A DNA stretch of 64,000 nucleotides from an uncultured Draconibacterium sp. (GTDB taxonomy: Bacteria > Bacteroidota > Bacteroidia > Bacteroidales > Prolixibacteraceae), in the NCBI RefSeq assembly GCF_963677155.1, contig NZ_OY781884.1, positions 1,916,501 to 1,980,500 on the forward strand, given 5' to 3'. Below, piece after piece: positions 42,506-50,797 of this stretch (the stretch's first letter is position 1; each line of letters starts with the position of its first letter). The notes under the pieces are model-generated. The model saw nothing but the letters and a program-made list of their open reading frames with translations. It had not been told where the DNA came from and did no database searches. The translations under genes and the position numbers were made by a program.

Positions 42506-45280
42506 ATGGCTGAAAACAAACAGCAAAAACTTTTTCTTTTAGACGCTTTCGCACTGATTTACCGCAGTTATTTCGCATTTATCCGGAATCCCAGGTTTAA
42601 CTCAAAAGGTGTAAATACCTCGGCAATGCTGGGGGTTACCAACACCATTGTACAGGTTTTGGAAAAAGAAGATCCTGAGTATCTCGCTGTGGTTTTCGAT
42701 GTATCGGCACCAACTTTCAGACACGAAATGTACAAAGAATACAAGGCCAACCGCGATGAAATGCCGGAAGACCTGCGCAAATCGATTCCATACATCCGCA
42801 AAATTATTGAGGCTTTTAATATTCCCATCATTGAAAAAGAAGGTTACGAAGCCGATGATGTTATTGGAACACTCGCAAAAAAAGCCGAAAAAGAGGGCTT
42901 CACCACTTACATGATGACGCCCGATAAAGATTATGCGCAGCTGGTTTCCGATCAGGTATTTATGTATAAACCCGGAAAAGGAGGTGGCGATGTAGAAATT
43001 TGGGGTTTACCAGAAGTACAGGAAAGCTTTGGTATTGAAACCGCCGACCAGGTAATTGACATACTTGGATTAATGGGAGACTCGGCAGATAATATCCCGG
43101 GATGCCCCGGCATTGGACCCAAAACTGCACAAAAACTTATTGCTGAATACGGAAGCATTGAAGAACTGTACCAAAATACTGATAAGCTAAAAGGCAAACA
43201 AAAAGAACGAATCGTTGAAAACGAAGAGCAGGTGCGTCTATCGAAAGTGCTGGCAACTATCATTACTGATGCGCCAGTTCCGTTCGACCTTGACAAACTG
43301 AAGAAAGACGAGCTCAACAAAGAGGAATTGGTAAAATTGTTTAACGAGCTTGAATTTAAAACGCTGATTTCGCGATTAAAACTGAGTAGTGCTCCGGCAG
43401 AACCGGCCATGCAGGGAACACTTTTTGGCGCCCCTGAAGAAGTTGTTGCCGAAGCTCCAAAAACGAAAGAAAATATCGACTCAGTTCCTCACCAGTATTA
43501 TTTGGTTGAAAACGAACTGCAACGCGCGAGTCTGCGGGCCGAGCTTTCGGTGCAAAAGGAATTTTGTTTTGATACCGAAACCACAGGATTAGATACGCAA
43601 ATTGCCGAGATCGTTTGTATGTCGTTTGCATTTAGGGAACATGAAGCGTACTGCGTTACAATTCCCACGGACCGGAAGGAAGCACAAAAAGTAATGGATG
43701 AGTTCCGCGAAATTTTTGCCGATCCCAACATTATCAAAATCGGACAGAATATTAAGTACGATATTCTCATTCTGAAGAATTATAACCTGGAGGTAAAAGG
43801 GCCACTTTACGATACTATGTTGGCACATTACCTCATTCAGCCCGACATGAAACACAACCTTGATATGTTGTGTTTGCAGTACCTGAATTACGAGAAAGTA
43901 CCGACCGAAAACCTGATTGGAAAAAAGGGAAAAAACCAGCTAACCATGCGATCGGTAACAACAGAGAAGTTGCGCGATTATGCCTGCGAAGATGCCGACC
44001 TGACTTTGCAATTAAAAAATGCTTTAGATCCGGAACTGGATAAAGCTGGTGTACGCGAGCTTTTTGAAACTCTTGAAATGCCGCTGGTTCCGGTGCTGGC
44101 AAAAATGGAAAGTACTGGTGTAAAATTAAACTTTGACGAGCTGAATAAGTACGCCAAAGTTTTACGCGAGCAAATCATCGAACTGGAAAAAGAAATTATT
44201 GATCTGGCCGGAGAAGAGTTTAACGTTTCGTCACCCAAACAATTGGGGCCCATCCTTTTTGAGAAATTAAAAATTGATACCAACGCGAAAAAAACCAAGA
44301 CGAAACAATATTCCACTTCCGAAGAGGTATTGATTCGTTTAGTCGATAAACACCCAATTGTTCAGAAAGTATTGGATTTCCGTGGATTGAAAAAACTGTT
44401 GTCGACTTACGTTGAAGCCTTACCGCAATTGATTAATCCAAAAACAGGAAAGATTCACACATCATATAACCAGGCTATTGCCGCTACCGGACGATTGAGT
44501 TCCAATAACCCGAATCTGCAGAATATTCCGATCCGCGATGCAGCGGGCCGCGAAATCCGTAAAGCTTTTATTCCCTCGGATGAAAAGCATACTTTCTTCT
44601 CTGCCGACTACTCGCAAATTGAGTTGCGGATTATGGCAGCACTAAGTGGCGACGAAGAAATGCAACGCGCTTTTAACGAGGGAAAAGACATTCACTCGAT
44701 TACCGCAGCAAAGATTTACCAGATACCCGAAAGCGAAGTTGATTCAGATATGCGCCGTAAAGCCAAAACGGCCAACTTTGGGATTATTTATGGTATTTCG
44801 GCATTTGGATTGTCGCAGCGTTTAAATATTCCACGCACCGAAGCCAAAGATTTGATTGACGGCTACTTCGAGAATTTCCCAAAAATTAAAGCATTTATGG
44901 ACAAACAAATTCACCTGGCTCAAGAACAGGGTTTTGTTGAAACCATAAAAGGCCGCCGCCGCTATTTAAACGACATTAATTCGGCCAATGCTGTAGTACG
45001 TGGTATGGCCGAACGAAATGCAGTAAATGCTCCAATACAAGGTTCTGCGGCAGATATCATTAAAATTGCAATGATCAATATTCACAACAAAATGGAGGAG
45101 CAAAACCTGCAATCGAAAATGATTTTGCAGGTGCACGATGAATTGAATTTTGATGTGTATAAACCGGAACTGGAAACGATCCGTTCGTTGGTTAAAAACG
45201 AAATGGAAAATGCCGTGGACATTGGCGTTCAGTTAACGGTTGAAAGCAACGCCGCCGATAACTGGCTGGATGCTCACTAG
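42506..45280 (+). CDS. polA: DNA polymerase I
   Basis: This 924-residue repair and lagging-strand polymerase has three domains: an N-terminal 5'-3' exonuclease (residues 1-290, LLDAFALIYRSYFAF, GYEADDVIGTLA, LMGDSADNIPGCPGIGPKTA), a 3'-5' proofreading domain, and the polymerase. The proofreading motif is intact (FCFDTETTGLD near residue 352). Polymerase motif A is FFSADYSQIELRIMA near residue 696, motif B is RRKAKTANFGIIYGIS, and motif C is QVHDELNFD near 873. The last 4 bases overlap the convergent dus gene. Confidence 0.97.
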   Translation: MAENKQQKLFLLDAFALIYRSYFAFIRNPRFNSKGVNTSAMLGVTNTIVQVLEKEDPEYLAVVFDVSAPTFRHEMYKEYKANRDEMPEDLRKSIPYIRKIIEAFNIPIIEKEGYEADDVIGTLAKKAEKEGFTTYMMTPDKDYAQLVSDQVFMYKPGKGGGDVEIWGLPEVQESFGIETADQVIDILGLMGDSADNIPGCPGIGPKTAQKLIAEYGSIEELYQNTDKLKGKQKERIVENEEQVRLSKVLATIITDAPVPFDLDKLKKDELNKEELVKLFNELEFKTLISRLKLSSAPAEPAMQGTLFGAPEEVVAEAPKTKENIDSVPHQYYLVENELQRASLRAELSVQKEFCFDTETTGLDTQIAEIVCMSFAFREHEAYCVTIPTDRKEAQKVMDEFREIFADPNIIKIGQNIKYDILILKNYNLEVKGPLYDTMLAHYLIQPDMKHNLDMLCLQYLNYEKVPTENLIGKKGKNQLTMRSVTTEKLRDYACEDADLTLQLKNALDPELDKAGVRELFETLEMPLVPVLAKMESTGVKLNFDELNKYAKVLREQIIELEKEIIDLAGEEFNVSSPKQLGPILFEKLKIDTNAKKTKTKQYSTSEEVLIRLVDKHPIVQKVLDFRGLKKLLSTYVEALPQLINPKTGKIHTSYNQAIAATGRLSSNNPNLQNIPIRDAAGREIRKAFIPSDEKHTFFSADYSQIELRIMAALSGDEEMQRAFNEGKDIHSITAAKIYQIPESEVDSDMRRKAKTANFGIIYGISAFGLSQRLNIPRTEAKDLIDGYFENFPKIKAFMDKQIHLAQEQGFVETIKGRRRYLNDINSANAVVRGMAERNAVNAPIQGSAADIIKIAMINIHNKMEEQNLQSKMILQVHDELNFDVYKPELETIRSLVKNEMENAVDIGVQLTVESNAADNWLDAH

Positions 45281-46212
45281 ACGGCAATTTCGTTAAATAT
45301 TAACCTGACAGTTGGATTGTATCTATTCAGGGCTTTCACCTTTTTAATGTGTTTCATCACCTTTTTGGGGTTTGGAAAACATTGGGCAAAGTAAATCCAG
45401 AACTGCTTCATTTTATTCAGCGCATTGCCTTCGTTATCCATAACCTGAAGATAACGATCCAGCATGGTTTGATGAAAGGTGTATAACAAATCTGCACGCT
45501 CATTTGCTGTAAAAGAAATACCTTTAATTTCATGCGGGAGTAGTGGATTCATTAAAATTCCGCGTCCCAACATCCAGGTATCGATACCTGGAAATTTGTG
45601 TTGTTTGGAAATTAAATCCTCTTTCGAAAAGATATCGCCGTTGTAAACCAGTTTGTGTTTTAGATTTTCTGTAGTATAAGAAAATGCATCTTTATCAATC
45701 TCACCCGAATACAACTGGCCGGCCAACCGCGCATGCAAAATCACCTCTTTTAACGGAAACTGATTCAATACCTTTATAACGTCTTTTATCTCACCTACAG
45801 ATTTTAACCCGGCTCTTAATTTTACAGAAAGCTCTCCCTTTGCACTGCTGTAAAAATGATCAAGTATCTTATATATCTCATCCGGGAAGGGCAATAGTCC
45901 AGAGCCTTTCCCCCGGTTGGTGACCATCGGATACGGACATCCCAGATTCAAGTTAAATTCTGAATACCCCTGATCAGCTAAAACATTTTTCAGTAATTCG
46001 AACTCCGCTGCATCTTTTGCCAAAATCTGAGGAACCACCCTATTTTGTGTATTATTTTCCGGGAGTATTTCGCGCGAATACTTATTCGGGACAGCATTGT
46101 TTTTCAGCGAAATATAGGGGATAAAATAAGCATCAGCGGTATTAAACACCTTTGCGTACGACGCCCGGTACACATAGTCGGTAAATCCCTGCAACGGGGC
46201 CATATAAATCAT
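45277..46212 (-). CDS. tRNA-dihydrouridine synthase family protein
   Basis: This 311-residue second Dus enzyme has MIYMAPLQGFTDYVYR at the start and the catalytic cysteine in NLNLGCPYPMVTNRGKGSGLL near residue 95. The FMN region is VILHARLAGQLYSGEID and KLVYNGDIFSKEDL, with WMLGRGILMNPLL. It differs clearly from DusB at 3546 and probably modifies other D-loop positions (DusA/DusC type is not distinguishable). It is convergent with polA and divergent from the DUF4271 gene. Confidence 0.88.
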   Translation of the reverse strand: MIYMAPLQGFTDYVYRASYAKVFNTADAYFIPYISLKNNAVPNKYSREILPENNTQNRVVPQILAKDAAEFELLKNVLADQGYSEFNLNLGCPYPMVTNRGKGSGLLPFPDEIYKILDHFYSSAKGELSVKLRAGLKSVGEIKDVIKVLNQFPLKEVILHARLAGQLYSGEIDKDAFSYTTENLKHKLVYNGDIFSKEDLISKQHKFPGIDTWMLGRGILMNPLLPHEIKGISFTANERADLLYTFHQTMLDRYLQVMDNEGNALNKMKQFWIYFAQCFPNPKKVMKHIKKVKALNRYNPTVRLIFNEIAV

Positions 46213-46325
46213 TCCTGCAATTTTTTGTTTTATGCGTCACAAAATAACAAAAATTACTCCGCCTGTGAGAATAAAAAAGCCTGCTTGTTCTTCTGCCCGA
46301 TTAAGTTCTCATCTTAATATTTTGG

Positions 46326-46333
46326 TATCTTTG
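46326..46333 (+). promoter_or_regulatory. Promoter -7 element of the DUF4271 gene
   Basis: TATCTTTG followed by CGCC fits TAnnTTTG. The predicted transcript start (about 46340) is only some 8 bases before the ATG at 46348, so the mRNA would be almost leaderless. Confidence 0.5.
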
Positions 46334-46347
46334 CGCCATTGAAAATT

Positions 46348-47220
46348 ATGGGGGTAAATTACACATATAACCAGGATACAATTGCAGCGAACAACGCAAG
46401 AGCAGTGTTGCCCTCAACCGTTGAAAAAACAAACACAAACCCACAGGGAAATAACGTCAACACTAAGCGACAAAAGATACAAACTGTCGATAGTTCCGAC
46501 TACATAGCACCGCGGCAACAAGCTAAAATGCAAAGTACGCAACTTGAAAAAAACTCACTGGTTTTATCTAACCGGGAACGCGAGTATCCGGGCAACGATT
46601 GGTTAACCATTATTATTTTTGTGGCCATTGCCATTTTCGCCAGTATACGCTATTCGTATGCCAAATATATTAAGCAACTATTTTTATCGCTATTTAATTA
46701 TGCCACCTCAACACGCATGCTCAACGATAAAACCTACCCTGTTTTTCACGCGGCATTTCGTCTTGAGGCCATCTTTTATATCATTTTCCCGATATTTATA
46801 TTTCAGTGTTTAAACCTGTTTAAATACCAAAATACGGCACTAACGCCAACGTATTTAGCCTTAATTTTCGGGGGAACTTTACTCTACTTTTTTGCCAAAA
46901 AAGTTATCTATTTAACATTAGGATTGATGTTTGAAACGCAAAATGAAACACGGGAATATTTGTTTAACTACGATAATTTTAATCGTTCGCTCAGTTTAAT
47001 TTTCTTGCCCGTTGTTATACTAATTCAGTTTGCACCACTTAAAACCCCAGTATTTATAGCCATTTTAGGACTTGTTATTCTCCTTCTTTTTAATCTAATA
47101 TTACTAAGAAGGGGGACAATTATATTATTGAAAAAACAATTTTCTTTATTTTATCTGTTTTTGTACCTTTGTACCCTTGAAATTTTACCCTTGCTTTTAA
47201 TTTATAAAGTTGTTGTTTGA
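46348..47220 (+). CDS. DUF4271 integral membrane protein
   Basis: The ATG at 46348 (MGVNYTYNQ) is preferred over a TTG three codons earlier. About 90 polar residues are followed by six hydrophobic segments (for example WLTIIIFVAIAIFASIRYSYA, FRLEAIFYIIFPIFIFQCLNLF, FYLFLYLCTLEILPLLLIYKVV). The family is restricted to Bacteroidota and usually stands upstream of hemD, as here. No biochemical role is known. Confidence 0.8.
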   Translation: MGVNYTYNQDTIAANNARAVLPSTVEKTNTNPQGNNVNTKRQKIQTVDSSDYIAPRQQAKMQSTQLEKNSLVLSNREREYPGNDWLTIIIFVAIAIFASIRYSYAKYIKQLFLSLFNYATSTRMLNDKTYPVFHAAFRLEAIFYIIFPIFIFQCLNLFKYQNTALTPTYLALIFGGTLLYFFAKKVIYLTLGLMFETQNETREYLFNYDNFNRSLSLIFLPVVILIQFAPLKTPVFIAILGLVILLLFNLILLRRGTIILLKKQFSLFYLFLYLCTLEILPLLLIYKVVV

Positions 47221-47256
47221 AGAAAAGGGGGAAAGTCTCATTAAAAGCATAAAAAT

Positions 47257-48003
47257 TTGAAAGTCAAGAGCATTTTAGTTTCACAACCGGAGCCAAGTAC
47301 AGCAAAATCACCGTATTTTGAATTGGCTGAGAAGAATGGCCTGAAAATCGACTTCAGACCGTTCATTCAAGTTGAGGGAGTTCCTGCCAAGGAATTTCGC
47401 CAAACACGAACGCAGATACTTGAGCATACTGCTGTAATTTTTACCAGCCGTACTGCTATCGATCATTTTTTCAGAATTGCACAGGAATTGCGCATTACAG
47501 TACCTGATTCAATGAAATATTTCTGTATTTCTGAAGCAACTGCTTTCTATCTCCAAAAGTATATCGTGTACCGTAAGCGTAAAATATTTTATGCCGATGG
47601 TAGATTCACCGATTTGGTGAATGTGATGAAAAAACATAAAGATGAGAAATTCCTTGTGCCACTATCGGATATTCACAAACAGGAAATTCCAACCCTGCTA
47701 GACAAGGGTGGCTACAAGTATACGAAAGCAATTTTATACCGTACTGTTAGCGCCGATTTATCGGATTTGGCAGATATAAAATATGATGTGCTTGTATTTT
47801 TCAGCCCATCGGGAATTAAGTCACTATTCCAGAACTTCCCCGACTTTGAGCAAAATTCAACACGCATAGCATGTTTTGGCCCGTCAACAGCAAAGGCAGT
47901 TGAAGAAGCTGGATTAAGGCTGGATATTCAGGCTCCAACAGCGCAGGCTCCTTCAATGACTATGGCTCTTGAACAATACATCAAAAAGAACAACAAGAAT
48001 TAA
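47257..48003 (+). CDS. hemD: Uroporphyrinogen-III synthase
   Basis: HemD closes the linear tetrapyrrole into uroporphyrinogen III for heme and related cofactors. The 248-residue frame opens with TTG (KVKSILVSQPEPS), since no in-frame ATG fits. It has the two-domain pattern of the family: AVIFTSRTAIDHFF, FCISEATAFYL, VLVFFSPSGIKSLFQNF and ACFGPSTAKAVEEAGL. Sequence conservation in HemD is low, so the call rests on these segments and on the DUF4271-hemD-rnpA gene order. Confidence 0.85.
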   Translation: MKVKSILVSQPEPSTAKSPYFELAEKNGLKIDFRPFIQVEGVPAKEFRQTRTQILEHTAVIFTSRTAIDHFFRIAQELRITVPDSMKYFCISEATAFYLQKYIVYRKRKIFYADGRFTDLVNVMKKHKDEKFLVPLSDIHKQEIPTLLDKGGYKYTKAILYRTVSADLSDLADIKYDVLVFFSPSGIKSLFQNFPDFEQNSTRIACFGPSTAKAVEEAGLRLDIQAPTAQAPSMTMALEQYIKKNNKN

Positions 48004-48024
48004 ATAGAAAAATATATATTTTTG

Positions 48025-48060
48025 AAAGGCCGTCCGTCGTTTGACGTATGGCCTTTACTT
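48025..48060 (+). terminator. Stem-loop between hemD and rnpA
   Basis: AAAGGCC...GGCCTTT with an inner CGTC/GACG pair forms a long hairpin followed by ACTTTTTT. It is placed between the hemD stop and the rnpA ATG and may attenuate read-through. Confidence 0.6.
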
Positions 48061-48064
48061 TTTT

Positions 48065-48490
48065 ATGGAAACAAAAGATAAAATAGAATCGCCGGTATCC
48101 TACACGCTAAAAAAGGCGGAGCGTTTGTGCAGCAAAAAAGTTATCGATAAACTTTTTGCTGAGGGCGAATCATTTTTAGCATTTCCAATAAAAGTCGTTT
48201 TTAAAATTACTGAACTTCCTCACCCCGTTCCTGTTCAGACCGGATTTTCGGTAAGCAAAAAAATATTTAAACGAGCAGTTAAGCGAAACAGGATTAAACG
48301 CCTGATGCGCGAAGCATACCGATTGAACAAACAAATGCTCAACACCCATGCAGAAAAGCAACAAATGGCCGTTTTTTTTATTTTCATTGGCAAAGAGCTG
48401 CCAACATTTGTGCAAGTTGAAAAAGCCATGAAGAAAGCCTTGTACAAGCTGTCCGATTCGTATGCTGAGACAGCAAGCAAAAAAGCATAA
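48065..48490 (+). CDS. rnpA: Ribonuclease P protein component
   Basis: RnpA binds the RNase P RNA and helps mature tRNA 5' ends. The ATG at 48065 (METKDKIES) is chosen because an upstream ATG at 48041 would lie in the hairpin. The 141-residue protein has the family motif TGFSVSKKIFKRAVKRNRIKRLMREAYRLNK (RNR core at about residue 80), with the preceding region SYTLKKAERLCSKKVIDKLFAEG. It is rich in Lys and Arg as expected. Confidence 0.93.
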   Translation: METKDKIESPVSYTLKKAERLCSKKVIDKLFAEGESFLAFPIKVVFKITELPHPVPVQTGFSVSKKIFKRAVKRNRIKRLMREAYRLNKQMLNTHAEKQQMAVFFIFIGKELPTFVQVEKAMKKALYKLSDSYAETASKKA

Positions 48491-48520
48491 AAAGCCCCGG
48501 AAAATCTCCCGAGGCTTCAT
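48488..48520 (-). terminator. Terminator between rnpA and the DAHP synthase gene
   Basis: On the minus strand AAGCCTCGG / CCGGGGCTT forms a stem with one mismatch followed by TTTTT. It stands just after the DAHP synthase/chorismate mutase stop and can also work weakly for rnpA. Confidence 0.65.
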
Positions 48521-48540
48521 ATTTTTTCCAGTCCAAAATC

Positions 48541-49632
48541 TTATTCCTGATCCATAATTTCGGTTTGCATACGTACCGAATCTTCATGAATGAGTTGAAA
48601 AAGTATTTTCACAAACGTTTCATTTACGTCCATACTCTTCCCCAACTTTACGCGGTTTTCCATTAATTGTGTCCAACGGTTTATCTGAAGTGCGGTAACA
48701 TTATTGTCGCGTTTGTACTCGCCAATCTGTTTAACAATCTGCACACGCGAAGCCAGTGTTTCCAGCAATTCGGCATCAATGGCATCAATTCGGTTACGCA
48801 ACACATCCAATTGATTGTCAAAATCAGGATTGCCTGCATTCTCGTAACGAATAACCAACTTATCAAGCATTTTCCCCAAATCGGCCGGAGTAAGTTGCTG
48901 ACCAGCGTCACTCAATGCACACGAAGGGTCGCGATGTGATTCAATCATTAATCCTTCCATGCCCATATCAAAAGCCTTCTGCGAAATTTCTTGAAGATAT
49001 TCACGTGTTCCGGCAATGTGGCTTGGGTCGCAAATTACAGGCAAATTAGGCAGCAAACGCTTTAACTCTATAAAGGTTTTCCAGTTGGGATAGTTACGGT
49101 ATTTTGTTTCGCGGAATGGTGTGAAACCACGATGAATTCCAACAATGTTTTTAATACCTGCCTGATGGATTCGCTCAACAGCACCCATCCAAAGTTGTAC
49201 GTCTGGATTCACCGGGTTTTTAATCATTACCACGGTATCCGTTCCTTTCAATACATCGGCAATTTCCTGCACCACAAAAGGGCTGGCCGTAGAACGTGCT
49301 CCAATCCACAATACATCAAGCCCGGCTTTTAAAGCCTCTTCAGTGTGTTGTGCGTTGGCCACTTCTGTTCCTACCGGCAAATCGGTTTCTTCTTTTACCT
49401 GCTGCAGCCATTTCAAACCGATCGATCCAACGCCTTCAAACGACCCTGGGCGTGTTCTGGGTTTCCAAACTCCACCACGAAAAACAAATACGCGTTTGTC
49501 TTTTGCCAGCAAACGGGCTGTTTCCATGGTTTGTTCTTCCGTTTCAAGACTACATGGCCCTGAAATCAGCAGTGGATTGTCGATATTCGGTATCCACGCT
49601 TTAATCGGATTAATGTCTAATTTTAAAGTCAT
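48541..49632 (-). CDS. 3-deoxy-7-phosphoheptulonate synthase / chorismate mutase (fused)
   Basis: This bifunctional 363-residue enzyme enters (DAHP synthase) and branches (chorismate mutase) aromatic amino acid synthesis. The N-terminal part is a type I-beta (KDOPS-like) synthase: LLISGPCSLETEEQT, FRGGVWKPRTRPGSFEGVG, VMIKNPVNPDVQLWMGAVERI, CDPSHIAGTREYLQ. The C-terminal 90 residues are an AroQ chorismate mutase (LDVLRNRIDAIDAELLETLASRVQIVKQIGEYK). It follows tyrA by two bases in one operon, downstream of a Tyr/Phe leader. Confidence 0.94.
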   Translation of the reverse strand: MTLKLDINPIKAWIPNIDNPLLISGPCSLETEEQTMETARLLAKDKRVFVFRGGVWKPRTRPGSFEGVGSIGLKWLQQVKEETDLPVGTEVANAQHTEEALKAGLDVLWIGARSTASPFVVQEIADVLKGTDTVVMIKNPVNPDVQLWMGAVERIHQAGIKNIVGIHRGFTPFRETKYRNYPNWKTFIELKRLLPNLPVICDPSHIAGTREYLQEISQKAFDMGMEGLMIESHRDPSCALSDAGQQLTPADLGKMLDKLVIRYENAGNPDFDNQLDVLRNRIDAIDAELLETLASRVQIVKQIGEYKRDNNVTALQINRWTQLMENRVKLGKSMDVNETFVKILFQLIHEDSVRMQTEIMDQE

Positions 49633-49634
49633 GA

Positions 49635-50531
49635 TTATTTTGTATAAAGTTTTGTCAATTTCTCTTCATTCTTCAGAAAATGCGGATTCTTGCCTTCAAG
49701 AATTCCACGGATATTATTTGCATTGTTGATCAAATCAAGCATTTTATCGTCCTCTTCATTTTTCATACAATCGCGGAATTCGATAAGATGTTTGATATAT
49801 ACGTTCAGCGATTCAACAACGTATCGACGATTTTGTTGAAAAATAGGGTGCCACATAGTAGCCGAACTTTTTGCCAGACGAACCGTTGAACGAAAACCGC
49901 CACTAGCCAGATCGAAAATAATTTTACGCTCCTCTTTTGTCTGAACAGCATTAGCCAGCGCATAAGCAGCGGCGTGCGGCAAATGCGATACAAAAGCAGT
50001 GCTGTGGTCCTGTTCATCCGAAGTCATATAAGCAATGTCCATTCCCAGCACCTGAAACATCTTTTCGATTAAAGCGACATGTTGCGGACCGGAGTCTTCC
50101 TGGTCGCATAATATGGCAATTTTGCCTTTAAACAATCCTTCCAAAGCTGCTGTTGGCCCCGAGTCTTCGGTTCCCGACATGGGGTGACCCGGAACAAAGT
50201 TTTTTCTCCGTTTGTGGTTAGCCACCAAATCAACAATCACCTTTTTTGTCGATCCCATATCAGCCACTGTAGTTCCGCTGCTAATCAAATCGAGCACTTG
50301 CGGTAAAACCTCAAGTTCTTTGTTTACCGGAATAGCAATAATTACCAGATCGGTATCACTTACCCCGTTTTCCAGCGTTTCAATCCGGTCTACCAATCCA
50401 ATTTCTAAGGCTTTGGCAGCATTTTCTTCGCTGGCATCAACACCAATTAACTCGGTGGCAAACCCCGATTTTCGCAAATCGCGGGCAATTGATCCCCCAA
50501 TTAATCCAAGTCCTATTACTGTTGTCTTCAT
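49635..50531 (-). CDS. tyrA: Prephenate dehydrogenase
   Basis: TyrA oxidises prephenate to hydroxyphenylpyruvate for tyrosine. The 298-residue protein has the NAD fold TVIGLGLIGGSIARDLRKSG, VIIAIPVN, ADMGSTKKVIVDLV, GHPMSGTEDSGPTAALEGLF (catalytic His) and HLPHAAAYALANA. It is the first structural gene of the operon with DAHP synthase/chorismate mutase. A terminator lies 35-65 bases upstream of its start, preceded by an aromatic-rich leader peptide. Confidence 0.93.
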   Translation of the reverse strand: MKTTVIGLGLIGGSIARDLRKSGFATELIGVDASEENAAKALEIGLVDRIETLENGVSDTDLVIIAIPVNKELEVLPQVLDLISSGTTVADMGSTKKVIVDLVANHKRRKNFVPGHPMSGTEDSGPTAALEGLFKGKIAILCDQEDSGPQHVALIEKMFQVLGMDIAYMTSDEQDHSTAFVSHLPHAAAYALANAVQTKEERKIIFDLASGGFRSTVRLAKSSATMWHPIFQQNRRYVVESLNVYIKHLIEFRDCMKNEEDDKMLDLINNANNIRGILEGKNPHFLKNEEKLTKLYTK

Positions 50532-50565
50532 TTATTTATTATGTTTATTTACTTCACTTTTAATC

Positions 50566-50601
50566 ACAAAAAAAGGTCCCGAATTTTTCGAGACCTTTCT
50601 G
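50566..50601 (-). terminator. Attenuator-type terminator upstream of tyrA
   Basis: On the minus strand GGTCTCGAA / TTCGGGACC forms a 9-pair stem (one mismatch) with a 3-base loop, followed by seven T (A run 50568-50574). It stands between the leader peptide stop and tyrA, so it would stop the operon unless prevented from folding. Confidence 0.75.
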
Positions 50602-50628
50602 TAAAATATTTTTAATTTAAACAATACC

Positions 50629-50703
50629 CTACTTCCTGACCCCGTTTTCAGAACCATAATAAAAATAAAAGTAGAAATAGTTATTGTTAAAATTCTTTGT
50701 CAT
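50629..50703 (-). CDS. Tyr/Phe-rich leader peptide of the tyrA operon
   Basis: This is a 24-codon frame starting ATG 50703 and ending TAG 50629. Codons 9-16 read YFYFYFYY, and a further Phe is codon 5. It starts about 12 bases after the predicted transcription start and is followed by the terminator at 50566-50601 and then tyrA. This is the arrangement of classical amino-acid attenuators: ribosomes stalled on the aromatic codons when Phe or Tyr is short would change folding of the mRNA. No translation or regulation data can be read from sequence alone. Confidence 0.75.
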   Translation of the reverse strand: MTKNFNNNYFYFYFYYGSENGVRK

Positions 50704-50721
50704 TTCTTCAATTTCTGTCAA

Positions 50722-50729
50722 CAAATATA
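50722..50729 (-). promoter_or_regulatory. Promoter -7 element of the leader-tyrA operon
   Basis: TATATTTG on the minus strand fits TAnnTTTG and precedes the leader peptide ATG by 18 bases. Confidence 0.6.
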
Positions 50730-50797
50730 GAGATATATTTTTGAAATGAAATTTTTATCCTGTTTTTACTCTTAATTTTGAAGCTAATATTTAAAAT

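Noticed and set aside
46321-46334. TTTGGTATCTTTGC read as a sigma-54 promoter
   Set aside because: The GG to GC spacing is two to three bases too short for sigma-54. The site fits the primary-sigma -7 element instead.
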